NCBI RefSeq assembly: GCF_009911795.1
Contig: NZ_CP047898.1
Span: 4,836,001 to 4,900,000, forward strand
DNA length: 64,000 nucleotides
Source: Pseudarthrobacter psychrotolerans
GTDB lineage: Bacteria > Actinomycetota > Actinomycetes > Actinomycetales > Micrococcaceae
Direction of reading: 5' to 3'
Below are positions 18,307 through 25,726 of this stretch, piece by piece. The notes beneath the pieces are model-generated. The model did no database searches. It worked only from the letters and a program-made list of their open reading frames with translations, and was not told the origin of the DNA. The first letter of the stretch is position 1. Each line of letters starts with the position of its first letter. Made by a program: the position numbers and the translations under genes.

Positions 18307-20076
18307 TCAGAGCCCGAGGGCCTCGCGGACATCGCCGAGCACATGGTCCAGGGCGGTCCGGGCTGCCTGCCGGGCTTCCGGCAGTCCGGCCGCCGACTCA
18401 ACCGGGAGGATGACTTCCAGGTAGCACTTGAGCTTGGGCTCGGTGCCGCTGGGCCGGATAATGACCCGGGTCTCGTCCCGGGTCAGATACAGCAGGCCAT
18501 CGGTGGGGGGCAGGTGCTCGCTCCCTTCGGCAAGGTCCACAAAAGTCTCAACAGCGGACGAACCGAACGAGTCGGGCGGGCTGACCCGGAGCCGGTTCAT
18601 CATGGCGTCCAGCAGGCCCAGATCCGCCACCCGGATGCTCAGTTGATCACTGGCGTGCAGCCCGTGCTGAAGGTAGAGCTCGTCCAGGGTGTCGAAGATG
18701 GTTTTTCCGTCCGCCTTGGCGGCGGCAGCCATTTCCGCGATGAGGACAGCGGCAGAGATCCCGTCCTTGTCCCGGACCAGATCCGGTGCAACGCAATAGC
18801 CCAGGGCTTCCTCGTAGCCGTAGACCAGCCCGGGCACCCGGGAAATCCACTTGAACCCGGTCAGCGTTTCCTCATGCGCGTATCCTGCCGCGGCGGCGAT
18901 GCGGGAGAGCAGGCGCGAGGACACAATCGAATTGGCGAACACACCGGCCTTTTCGGCGCTGCCTGCTTCGTCCGCACTGCCAGGTGCTTCGTCCTTACCG
19001 GCCGCCAGCCGGGCCACAATGTGTGCCCCCAGCAGTGCCCCGACCTCATCGCCGCGAAGCATCCGCCAGGCGCCGGTGTCAGGATCCTTGGCCGCCACTG
19101 CAGCGCGGTCTGCGTCCGGATCGTTGGCCAGGACAATATCGGCGTCCACCCGGGCGGCAGTCTCCAGGGCAAGGTCCAAGGCGCCTGGTTCTTCCGGATT
19201 GGGAAAGTTCACGGTGGGAAAGTCGGGATCCGGCTCGGCCTGTTCGGCCACCAGGGTGACATCGGCAAAGCCGGCAGCATGCAGCACCGCCACGGCCGTT
19301 TCGCCGCCGACGCCGTGCATGGGGGTCAGGACAATCCGCAGGTCACGGGACGGGAAGCGGGCCGCATCGGCGAGTGCCGCCGTCGCGCGTTCATAATCCG
19401 CCGCAACCGACGGGTCCAGGACCGTCCAGCCGTCGGCGGCAAGGGTGATGGATTCCAGGGCGCCTACGGCATCGATCCGCGCGGCGATCCGCGCGTCGTA
19501 CGGCGCCACGATCTGTGCTCCGCGGCCGCTGTCCTCCACGGCATGACGGCCCAAATACACCTTGTAGCCGTTGTCCTGCGGGGGATTGTGGCTGGCGGTC
19601 ACCATCGCACCGCCGTCGCAATCGAGGGCCCGCACGGCGAATGCGAGCAGCGGGGTGGGCAGCGCGGACGGCATCAGGAAGGTTTCAATCCCGGCTGCCG
19701 CAAAGATGGCCGCCGTTTCCTGGGCGAAGATGTCCGAGTTGTAGCGGGCGTCATAGCCGACGACGGCGCGTGGCCGAGTCCCGGGGGCCGCCTCACCCAC
19801 CGCGTCAACCAGGAAGTCGGCGAGGCCGGCGGCGGCGCGGCGCACCACCACGCGGTTCATCCGGTTCGGCCCGGCGCCAAGGGCGGCGCGGAGGCCCGCG
19901 GTCCCGAACTGCAGCGAGCCGCTGAAGCTGTCGGCCAGCTCCTGTGACGCTGCCGGAGAGCCCTCCTCCGCGAGTTGCAGCAGCTCGGTGAGCTCTGCGG
20001 CTGTAGCGGGATCCGGATCTTTGGCCGCCCATTCGCGGGCCTGGCTGAACAAGGAAACGGCATCGGAGGACGTCAT
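18307..20076 (-). CDS. pmmB: Phospho-sugar mutase (PmmB/PGM2-like)
   Basis: A 589-residue alpha-D-phosphohexomutase superfamily enzyme that moves phosphate between C1 and the terminal carbon of a sugar phosphate. The active-site phosphoserine is Ser162 in TASHNPPQDNGYK, the Mg2+ loop is NDPDADRAAVA near 320, and the phosphate-binding loop is RPSGTEPKLKCY near the C-terminus. The length matches the PGM2/PmmB group, some of which act as phosphopentomutases. The purine nucleoside phosphorylase gene 0.7 kb away (as deoD-pmmB in M. tuberculosis) and deoC make ribose-1-phosphate or deoxyribose-1-phosphate plausible substrates. ATG at 20076 has no clear ribosome site. Confidence 0.9.
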   Translation of the reverse strand: MTSSDAVSLFSQAREWAAKDPDPATAAELTELLQLAEEGSPAASQELADSFSGSLQFGTAGLRAALGAGPNRMNRVVVRRAAAGLADFLVDAVGEAAPGTRPRAVVGYDARYNSDIFAQETAAIFAAAGIETFLMPSALPTPLLAFAVRALDCDGGAMVTASHNPPQDNGYKVYLGRHAVEDSGRGAQIVAPYDARIAARIDAVGALESITLAADGWTVLDPSVAADYERATAALADAARFPSRDLRIVLTPMHGVGGETAVAVLHAAGFADVTLVAEQAEPDPDFPTVNFPNPEEPGALDLALETAARVDADIVLANDPDADRAAVAAKDPDTGAWRMLRGDEVGALLGAHIVARLAAGKDEAPGSADEAGSAEKAGVFANSIVSSRLLSRIAAAAGYAHEETLTGFKWISRVPGLVYGYEEALGYCVAPDLVRDKDGISAAVLIAEMAAAAKADGKTIFDTLDELYLQHGLHASDQLSIRVADLGLLDAMMNRLRVSPPDSFGSSAVETFVDLAEGSEHLPPTDGLLYLTRDETRVIIRPSGTEPKLKCYLEVILPVESAAGLPEARQAARTALDHVLGDVREALGL

Positions 20077-20188
20077 GCGGTCAACGCTATCGTTATTGCT
20101 TCAGGAACTGTGCCTGAACACTCGCCTGTGACAGCGGAAAGCAGCGAAATCCTTGCAGTAAATTTTCTGGACAAGTAACGTCGCGAAT

Positions 20189-20704
20189 ATGAAACTTGGG
20201 CAGGGTGTTGAGTGGGGGCTGCATAGCTGCGTCAATATGTCCTGGACCGCGCCGGGGGAGGCCGTCAGCAGCGCACGGCTGGCCGAGTTCTACAAGCTTC
20301 CCGCCGCGTACCTGAACAAGCAGCTCCAGGCACTGGTGCGGGCCGGCATCCTGACCTCGGTGTCCGGCCCGCGGGGCGGCTTCTCGCTGGCCAGGCGTCC
20401 GGACCGGATTTCCGTCCTTGACGTGGTCCTCGCCATCGAAGGAAATGACCATGCCTTCCGGTGCGAAGGCATCACCAAGGACGCGCCGGGCGGGAGTATG
20501 GACGCCGACTACGCCCGCACGTGCCTTATCTCACAGACCATGCGCCACGCCGAAGTCACCTGGCGGACGGAGCTGTCCCGGCAGAGCATCGCCGGGATCG
20601 CCCAGTCCATCGAGCGCCGGTTTCCCGAGGCCCGGGAGGACGCGGTCAGCCAACTCATGGGCGCCAAGTCCGGAACAGCCGATAGGCAACGCGGGGTCAC
20701 TTAG
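20189..20704 (+). CDS. Rrf2-family transcriptional regulator
   Basis: A 171-residue Rrf2 protein: winged-helix DNA-binding domain in the first 75 residues (SARLAEFYKLPAAYLNKQLQ, then GPRGGFSLARRPDRISVLDVV), followed by the dimerisation helix. Only two cysteines lie in the loop where IscR/NsrR bind a cluster (FRCEGI and ARTCLI), so an Fe-S ligand set would be incomplete or use another residue. ATG at 20189 is close to the divergent mutase. The last few codons lie inside one arm of a long inverted repeat, so the C-terminal tail (RQRGVT) may be an acquired extension. Target unknown. Confidence 0.87.
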   Translation: MKLGQGVEWGLHSCVNMSWTAPGEAVSSARLAEFYKLPAAYLNKQLQALVRAGILTSVSGPRGGFSLARRPDRISVLDVVLAIEGNDHAFRCEGITKDAPGGSMDADYARTCLISQTMRHAEVTWRTELSRQSIAGIAQSIERRFPEAREDAVSQLMGAKSGTADRQRGVT

Positions 20705-20749
20705 GGCCCGTTGGAAGGCCTCGGATGGGCGCTAAGTGACCCCGCGTTG
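20687..20749. repeat. Long inverted repeat between convergent rrf2-like and PNP genes
   Basis: Perfect 18-bp arms (20687-20704 and 20732-20749, read CAACGCGGGGTCACTTAG on the left) around a 27-base loop. It contains the last codons and stop of the Rrf2 gene and ends just before the PNP stop. It can act as a bidirectional terminator by hairpin strength, although neither side has a long T-run. The form suggests a dispersed intergenic repeat. Confidence 0.75.
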
Positions 20750-20751
20750 TC

Positions 20752-21570
20752 CTACAGTTTGGCGATGATGCCGGCCAGCAGTTTGGAGATGCGCGGTCCG
20801 GCGGCTTGGCCGGACTCGATGACTTCCTGGTGGCTCAGCGGCATGGCGCTGATGCCGGCCGCAAGGTTGGTGACCAGAGAGATGCCGAACACTTCCATGC
20901 CTGCGTGGCGGCCGGCGATCGCTTCCAAAGCAGTGGACATGCCCACCAGATCGGCGCCGATCCGCTTGGCGTATTGGACCTCTGCCGGCGTTTCGTAATG
21001 CGGCCCGCTGAACTGGGCGTAGACGCCTTCCTCCAGCGAGGCGTCCACTTCACGGGCCAGGGCGCGGATGCGCGAGCTGTACAGATCTGTCAGGTCAACG
21101 AACGTTGCGCCTTCCAGCGGAGATGTGGCGGTGAGGTTGATGTGATCTTTGATGAGCACCGGGGTGCCCGGCGTCCAGCTTTCGTTGAGCCCTCCGCAGC
21201 CGTTGGTGAGGACCAGGGTTTTGCAGCCGGCGGCCGCAGCGGTGCGGATGCCGTGGACCACGGCGCGGACGCCTTTGCCCTCGTAGTAGTGGGTGCGGGC
21301 GCCCAGGACCAGCGCGCGTTTGCCTTCTTTGGTCAGCACGGAGCGGATGGTGCCCACATGTCCTTCCACGGCCGGGGCGTGGAATCCCGGGACGGCGTCG
21401 GCGGTCAGGGTGGCGGTGGTCTCGCCGATGAGGTCGGCGGCTTCGGCCCAGCCTGAGCCCAGGACGAGGGCGACGTCGTGGCTGTCCACCCCGGTTTCCT
21501 TGGCGATGTAGTCGGCGGCGGCGCGCGCGGCGGCGAAAGGGTCCGTGTTCTGGAAGTCTGTATTACTCAC
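20752..21570 (-). CDS. punA: Purine nucleoside phosphorylase
   Basis: A 272-residue trimeric-type (PNP-I) phosphorylase that splits purine (deoxy)nucleosides with phosphate into base and (deoxy)ribose-1-phosphate. Visible motifs are LVLGSGWAEAA (phosphate loop), GHVGTIRSV, TNGCGGLNESW, FSGPHYETPAEV (purine site) and GADLVGMSTALEA. GTG at 21570 is used. It is divergent from lpdA. In M. tuberculosis the equivalent deoD lies beside pmmB, as here. The product could feed the mutase and DeoC. Confidence 0.94.
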   Translation of the reverse strand: MSNTDFQNTDPFAAARAAADYIAKETGVDSHDVALVLGSGWAEAADLIGETTATLTADAVPGFHAPAVEGHVGTIRSVLTKEGKRALVLGARTHYYEGKGVRAVVHGIRTAAAAGCKTLVLTNGCGGLNESWTPGTPVLIKDHINLTATSPLEGATFVDLTDLYSSRIRALAREVDASLEEGVYAQFSGPHYETPAEVQYAKRIGADLVGMSTALEAIAGRHAGMEVFGISLVTNLAAGISAMPLSHQEVIESGQAAGPRISKLLAGIIAKL

Positions 21571-21698
21571 TGGTACAAGTTATCGTGCGGTTGCCGCTGT
21601 GCACAGTGGCAACAGAGCCACTCCCGGCCGCGGCCGGCACCGTGACGGGCCACTCTTTTATTGGTGGTACCTGCGCAGATGCGCGAGAATAGTTGATT

Positions 21699-23114
21699 GT
21701 GACTACGCATCCTGATTTCAGCTCACCCCGGATCGCAATCCTCGGAGGTGGCCCCGGCGGATACGAAGCCGCTATGGTCGCTGCCTCGCTGGGGGCGCAG
21801 GTCACCATCATTGAACGCGCGGGCATGGGCGGCTCGGCTGTGCTGACCGACGTTGTGCCTTCCAAGACCCTGATCGCGACGGCGGATCTGATGACCCGCG
21901 TCGGTGAGGCGGGCGAGCTGGGAGTGAAGTTCGACGTCGACGGCGGTGACTTTGTCCCGGCCATGCGCGCCGACCTCAAGCACATCAACGACCGCCTGCT
22001 GGGCCTGGCACGCCAGCAGTCCACCGATATCTCCACCGGGCTGGAACACCAGAACGTCCGCATCCTGCTCGGCTCGGGCAAGCTCCTGGACAACCACACC
22101 ATCGAAGTCCTGACCGCTGACGGCACCGAAACCGTGGAAGCCGACACCATTCTGCTGGCCGTCGGCGCGCACCCCCGCGAGCTGCCCACCGCGCGGCCGG
22201 ACGGCGAACGCATCCTGAACTGGGCACAGATCTACAACCTCGACGAGCTTCCCGAGGAACTGATTGTGGTGGGGTCCGGCGTGACCGGCGCCGAGTTCGC
22301 CTCCGCCTACAACGGCCTGGGCTCCAAAGTCACCCTGATCTCCAGCCGTGACCGAGTGCTGCCCGGTTCGGACACCGACGCCGCGGAGGTGCTGGAGGAA
22401 GTCTTCGAGCGCCGTGGTGTGCGCGTCCTGTCCCGCGCCCGTGCCGAAACCGTCGAGCGGACCGACGACGGCGTGGTGGTCACCCTCGGTGACGGTTCGA
22501 AAGTCACCGGCAGCCACTGCCTGGTCTGCGTGGGCTCCATCCCCAACACAGCCGGCATCGGCCTTGAAGAGGCCGGCGTGGCCCTCACCGAGAGCGGCCA
22601 TATAAAGGTCGACGGCGTCTCCCGCACCACGGCGCCGAACATCTACGCCGCGGGCGACTGCACCGGCGTACTGGCTTTGGCCTCGGTGGCCGCAATGCAG
22701 GGCCGGATCGCGATCGCCCATTTCCTGGGCGACAGCGTTATGCCGCTCAAGCTTCACCAGGTGGCGTCCAACATCTTCACCTCACCCGAGATCGCGAACG
22801 TGGGCGTCTCCGAGGCCGAGATCCAGTCCGGCAAATACCAGGGCGACATCGTCAAGCTCTCGCTCAAGAGCAATGCCCGCGCCAAAATGCGCAATCACAA
22901 GGACGGCTTCGTCAAGATCTTCGCCCGTAAGGGCTCCGGCACCGTGATTGGCGGTGTTGTGGTGGGGCCGAACGCGTCCGAGCTGATCTTCGCCATCTCC
23001 CTTGCGGTCACCCAGAAGCTCCACGTCGACGACGTAGCCAACACCTTTACTGTCTACCCGTCACTGAGCGGGTCCATCTCGGAAGCGGCGCGGCGCCTCC
23101 ACGTCCACATGTAG
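21699..23114 (+). CDS. lpdA: LpdA-type NAD(P)H-quinone dehydrogenase
   Basis: A roughly 471-residue flavoprotein of the pyridine nucleotide-disulfide reductase family. The FAD motif ILGGGPGGYEAAMVA and NAD motif VVGSGVTGAEFASAY are intact, as is IYAAGDCTGV. The redox-active CxxxxC of lipoamide dehydrogenases is replaced by SAVLTDVVPSK, so it cannot reduce a disulfide in the usual way. This matches M. tuberculosis LpdA (Rv3303c), described as an NAD(P)H:quinone reductase. GTG at 21699 is preferred to TTG at 21693. No Shine-Dalgarno sequence is visible, so the mRNA may be leaderless. The nearby PNP and mutase genes parallel the Rv3303c-Rv3308 region. Confidence 0.9.
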   Translation: MTTHPDFSSPRIAILGGGPGGYEAAMVAASLGAQVTIIERAGMGGSAVLTDVVPSKTLIATADLMTRVGEAGELGVKFDVDGGDFVPAMRADLKHINDRLLGLARQQSTDISTGLEHQNVRILLGSGKLLDNHTIEVLTADGTETVEADTILLAVGAHPRELPTARPDGERILNWAQIYNLDELPEELIVVGSGVTGAEFASAYNGLGSKVTLISSRDRVLPGSDTDAAEVLEEVFERRGVRVLSRARAETVERTDDGVVVTLGDGSKVTGSHCLVCVGSIPNTAGIGLEEAGVALTESGHIKVDGVSRTTAPNIYAAGDCTGVLALASVAAMQGRIAIAHFLGDSVMPLKLHQVASNIFTSPEIANVGVSEAEIQSGKYQGDIVKLSLKSNARAKMRNHKDGFVKIFARKGSGTVIGGVVVGPNASELIFAISLAVTQKLHVDDVANTFTVYPSLSGSISEAARRLHVHM

Positions 23115-23172
23115 CCAAACCCGAGGGACCCGGCAGTCTCCAGCGTGAGCATTCTCGGGTAGCGTGGCGGGC

Positions 23173-23358
23173 ATGACTACAGCTCTGGAGCGGCCGCGCC
23201 GCGGAAAAATCCTCGGTGGCGTTTGCGCCGCCCTGTCAGCCCGGTTCGGGATCCCGAAGTTCCTGGTCAGGCTCGGTTTTGTGATCTTCGGCATCGTGGG
23301 GATCGGCGAGTTGGTCTACATCGCGCTGTGGATCATGATCCCGAAGGCCCCGGCCTAG
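23173..23358 (+). CDS. PspC-domain membrane protein
   Basis: A 61-residue protein that is essentially a single PspC domain: a basic N-terminus with RGKILGGVCAALSARFGIP, then a hydrophobic helix with ELVYIALWIMIP at the end. PspC domains sit in the inner membrane and often sense envelope stress, but a lone domain has no assigned function. The start may be ATG 23173 or GTG 23164; neither has a good ribosome site. It converges on the acidic hypothetical gene after 28 bases. Confidence 0.85.
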   Translation: MTTALERPRRGKILGGVCAALSARFGIPKFLVRLGFVIFGIVGIGELVYIALWIMIPKAPA

Positions 23359-23386
23359 AGACCGCCCGGATTCCCGGCCTCAACGA

Positions 23387-24082
23387 CTAAGCCAGGGCGT
23401 AGGGCGGGACCGTGCTCCCGGAAGTAAAGGGGTTGAACCAGCCCTCGAAACCCAGCTTCCCGGCGTCGTTTTCCGGAAGGTCGGGGCCGTCCGAGTAGAG
23501 AGCTGGACTATCCGCCTCCTCCAACAGGACTTCCTCGACCTGCGCACGCCAGTCATCCGGGAGGTCGAGTTCATAGATGTCCTCGGTGATTTCCGCCTGA
23601 TCGAGCAGGCAGCGGACGGCGAGCTCGGCTGCGAGGCATCCGGGGGCTGTCCAGCCGCGGACCAGCGATGCCGTCACATCGGAAGCGACGACGATGAACC
23701 TCCGGGTGAACTTGGCGTCGTAGCTGGCGGCGAACTGAGGCGGCAGCGAAGACAGCACCGAGGAACCGGCGACGTCAGCCTGAGTAACCGCATCCAGGGC
23801 GGTCAGGGTCCCCAGATCGCGGAAGAGCTGGTCAACGAGAATGCCCGACGAGTTCCATAGGAGTCCTGCCAGCAGGAGTGTCTGGTTCACAGCCGTTTTC
23901 CGGTCTTCGGGCGAGACCGCGGCCATTTCGTCCAGGTCTTCCGGCTCGAACTGCAGCCGCTGTTCCGGCGTCATGTCATCCGGGTGCGGGTCAAGGCCCA
24001 GCAGCTCCAGGCTCAGCCCCGTGAGTTTCCCCGCGTCGGCCAGCAGCTCTTCGGTGATGTCGTCTTCTTCGTCGGCATTCAT
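23387..24082 (-). CDS. Hypothetical acidic protein
   Basis: A 231-residue protein I cannot assign to a family. It is strongly acidic at both ends (MNADEEDDITEELLADAG; ELDLPDDWRAQVEEVLLEEA) with a helical hydrophobic middle (TAVNQTLLLAGLLWNSSGIL; FIVVASDVTASLVRGWTAP). No signal peptide or clear membrane helix is visible. Codon use is like its neighbours, so it is likely a real gene. It lies 81 bases downstream of nasB on the same strand and could be read through from that operon. Confidence 0.72.
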   Translation of the reverse strand: MNADEEDDITEELLADAGKLTGLSLELLGLDPHPDDMTPEQRLQFEPEDLDEMAAVSPEDRKTAVNQTLLLAGLLWNSSGILVDQLFRDLGTLTALDAVTQADVAGSSVLSSLPPQFAASYDAKFTRRFIVVASDVTASLVRGWTAPGCLAAELAVRCLLDQAEITEDIYELDLPDDWRAQVEEVLLEEADSPALYSDGPDLPENDAGKLGFEGWFNPFTSGSTVPPYALA

Positions 24083-24163
24083 GGCCCCGATGCTACCTGT
24101 CGTCGGTCCCTCGTCCGATTCGCGTTACGCCCACAAATCCGGGCTTGCCGGCTTCAGGACAAG

Positions 24164-25726
24164 TCAGGCGGCGGGAGCCGCCTGGAAGTGTTTTTCGATG
24201 AGCCCCTTGATGTCCTCGTGGCAGCCGCCGCAGCCGGTGCCGGCGCGGGTCGACTTGGACACCTCGGCCACGGTGGAGCAGCCATCCGCCACGGCACCCT
24301 GGATCTTGGCGCCGCTGACACCGGCGCAGCGGCACACGGTGCCTTCCGGATCGGCGGGACCGGACGTGGCCAGCTGGTCAGGGCCATCCAGCCGCAGCAG
24401 CAGCGAGCGGTCCGCCGGCAGTTCCGCGCCGCGCTCGAACAGTCCCACGAGCTCGGCGGCGGTCCGCGGCATGCCCACGGCCACAAGTCCTTCCAGCACT
24501 CCGCCGCGGGTGGTCATCTTCACGTAGCGGCCGTGTTCCGGATCGGCCCACTGGGCGATCTGCAGACGCGGCCGGCCGTCCACCGCGCCCGCGGTGAGCA
24601 CCTCTTCATCCCACGGCTCGGCACCGTTGTCGCCGGCCACAGCCATGTTCATGCCACGGGCCTTCAACACAATTACGCCGGCATGCTCCTGGGGCAGCTC
24701 CTGCAGCGCGTCGGCCTCCTCCTGGGTGCCGGTGGCCAGTAGCGTCAGGTATTCGGCCAGCCATTCGGCCTGCCGCCACCCGGGACCCACCAGGCCGGAC
24801 GGGCCCTTCGCCGTGCGGCATTCACCGCAAGCGGGGTCCGGGCAACGTACTTCGGCGCAGTCGCCGATCGCGAAGATGTGCGGCTCGTGGTGGGCACGCA
24901 GCCGGTGGTCCACCAGGATGCCGGCACCAACCGACAGGCCGCAGCCCTCGGCGAGCTCCGTACGTGGACGGACGCCGCAGGAGAGGACCAGCAGATCGCC
25001 GTCGATCGCCGAACCGTCATTGAGCAGCAGCGCCGAGAACCCGCCGTCGGGCGCGTTGTGCTCCACGCCCGTGGACCGGGCGTTGCCGGCCATCCGGACG
25101 CCGCACCGGCGCAGGCTGGCCGCGAGGACCGCTCCGCCGCCGCGGTCGATGTTGCGGCCCAGCGGGTGCGGCCCGTTGTGCACCACCGTGACGGTGGCGC
25201 CTTCCTCGGCAGCGGCGAGGGCGGTTTCGAGGCCAAGGACGCCGCCGCCCAGCACCACTACACGTTTGCCGCTGTCGACTGCTCGCTTGAGCACTTCAGC
25301 GTCCCGGAGGTCGCGGAGCGCGGTCACGCCGGCCGGAAGGACGGGGGAGGCGGGGTCCGGGTTGATGCCGGTCAGGTTGGGGATGACGGGCCGGGAACCG
25401 GTGGCGAAGACCAGCCGCTCATAGTGGGCGGAGGTGCCGTCGGTGAGGATCACCTGCTGGCGGGCGCGGTCCACGCGGCGGACACGCACGCCAAGCCGGA
25501 CGTCAACCCCGTCGGCGGCCAGGGCTGCCGCGTCGGACAGGGCCAGGGCCTCGGCAGTGGTGCGGCCGACGCCCAGATCGGCCACCAGCACACGGTTGTA
25601 CGCGGCCTCGGCCTCTTCACCCACCACGGTCAGGCTGACGTGCCCTTCGCGGACCGCGGGCAGCAGCTCATCGATCAGGCGGGCAGCCACCGGGCCGAAA
25701 CCAACAACGACAATCTGCTCACTCAT
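24164..25726 (-). CDS. nasB: NasB-like FAD/NAD(P)H reductase subunit for nitrate reductase
   Basis: A 520-residue flavoprotein with a C-terminal [2Fe-2S] BFD-like domain. FAD motif VVVGFGPVAARLIDEL and NAD motif VVLGGGVLGLETALAA are intact. The C-terminal CRCAGVSGAKIQGAV followed by GTGCGGCHEDIK gives the four Cys of a BFD-like cluster. This is the layout of Bacillus NasB, which passes electrons from NADH to the molybdenum subunit. ATG overlaps the nasA stop by four bases (ATGA) with GGAGG upstream, so it is translationally coupled. An unusual extra Cys group (C-x4-C-x4-C-x2-C after FAIGD) lies in the FAD domain. It has no siroheme domain, so it is not a nitrite reductase. Confidence 0.87.
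   Translation of the reverse strand: MSEQIVVVGFGPVAARLIDELLPAVREGHVSLTVVGEEAEAAYNRVLVADLGVGRTTAEALALSDAAALAADGVDVRLGVRVRRVDRARQQVILTDGTSAHYERLVFATGSRPVIPNLTGINPDPASPVLPAGVTALRDLRDAEVLKRAVDSGKRVVVLGGGVLGLETALAAAEEGATVTVVHNGPHPLGRNIDRGGGAVLAASLRRCGVRMAGNARSTGVEHNAPDGGFSALLLNDGSAIDGDLLVLSCGVRPRTELAEGCGLSVGAGILVDHRLRAHHEPHIFAIGDCAEVRCPDPACGECRTAKGPSGLVGPGWRQAEWLAEYLTLLATGTQEEADALQELPQEHAGVIVLKARGMNMAVAGDNGAEPWDEEVLTAGAVDGRPRLQIAQWADPEHGRYVKMTTRGGVLEGLVAVGMPRTAAELVGLFERGAELPADRSLLLRLDGPDQLATSGPADPEGTVCRCAGVSGAKIQGAVADGCSTVAEVSKSTRAGTGCGGCHEDIKGLIEKHFQAAPAA

Noticed and set aside
18343..19947. 534-codon plus-strand frame over the phospho-sugar mutase
   Set aside because: Antisense to a full-length enzyme; composition is that of a shadow frame.
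24164..25726. Annotation as nitrite reductase large subunit
   Set aside because: It has the NirB-like flavin and BFD parts but no siroheme/4Fe-4S domain, and it is coupled to nasA.
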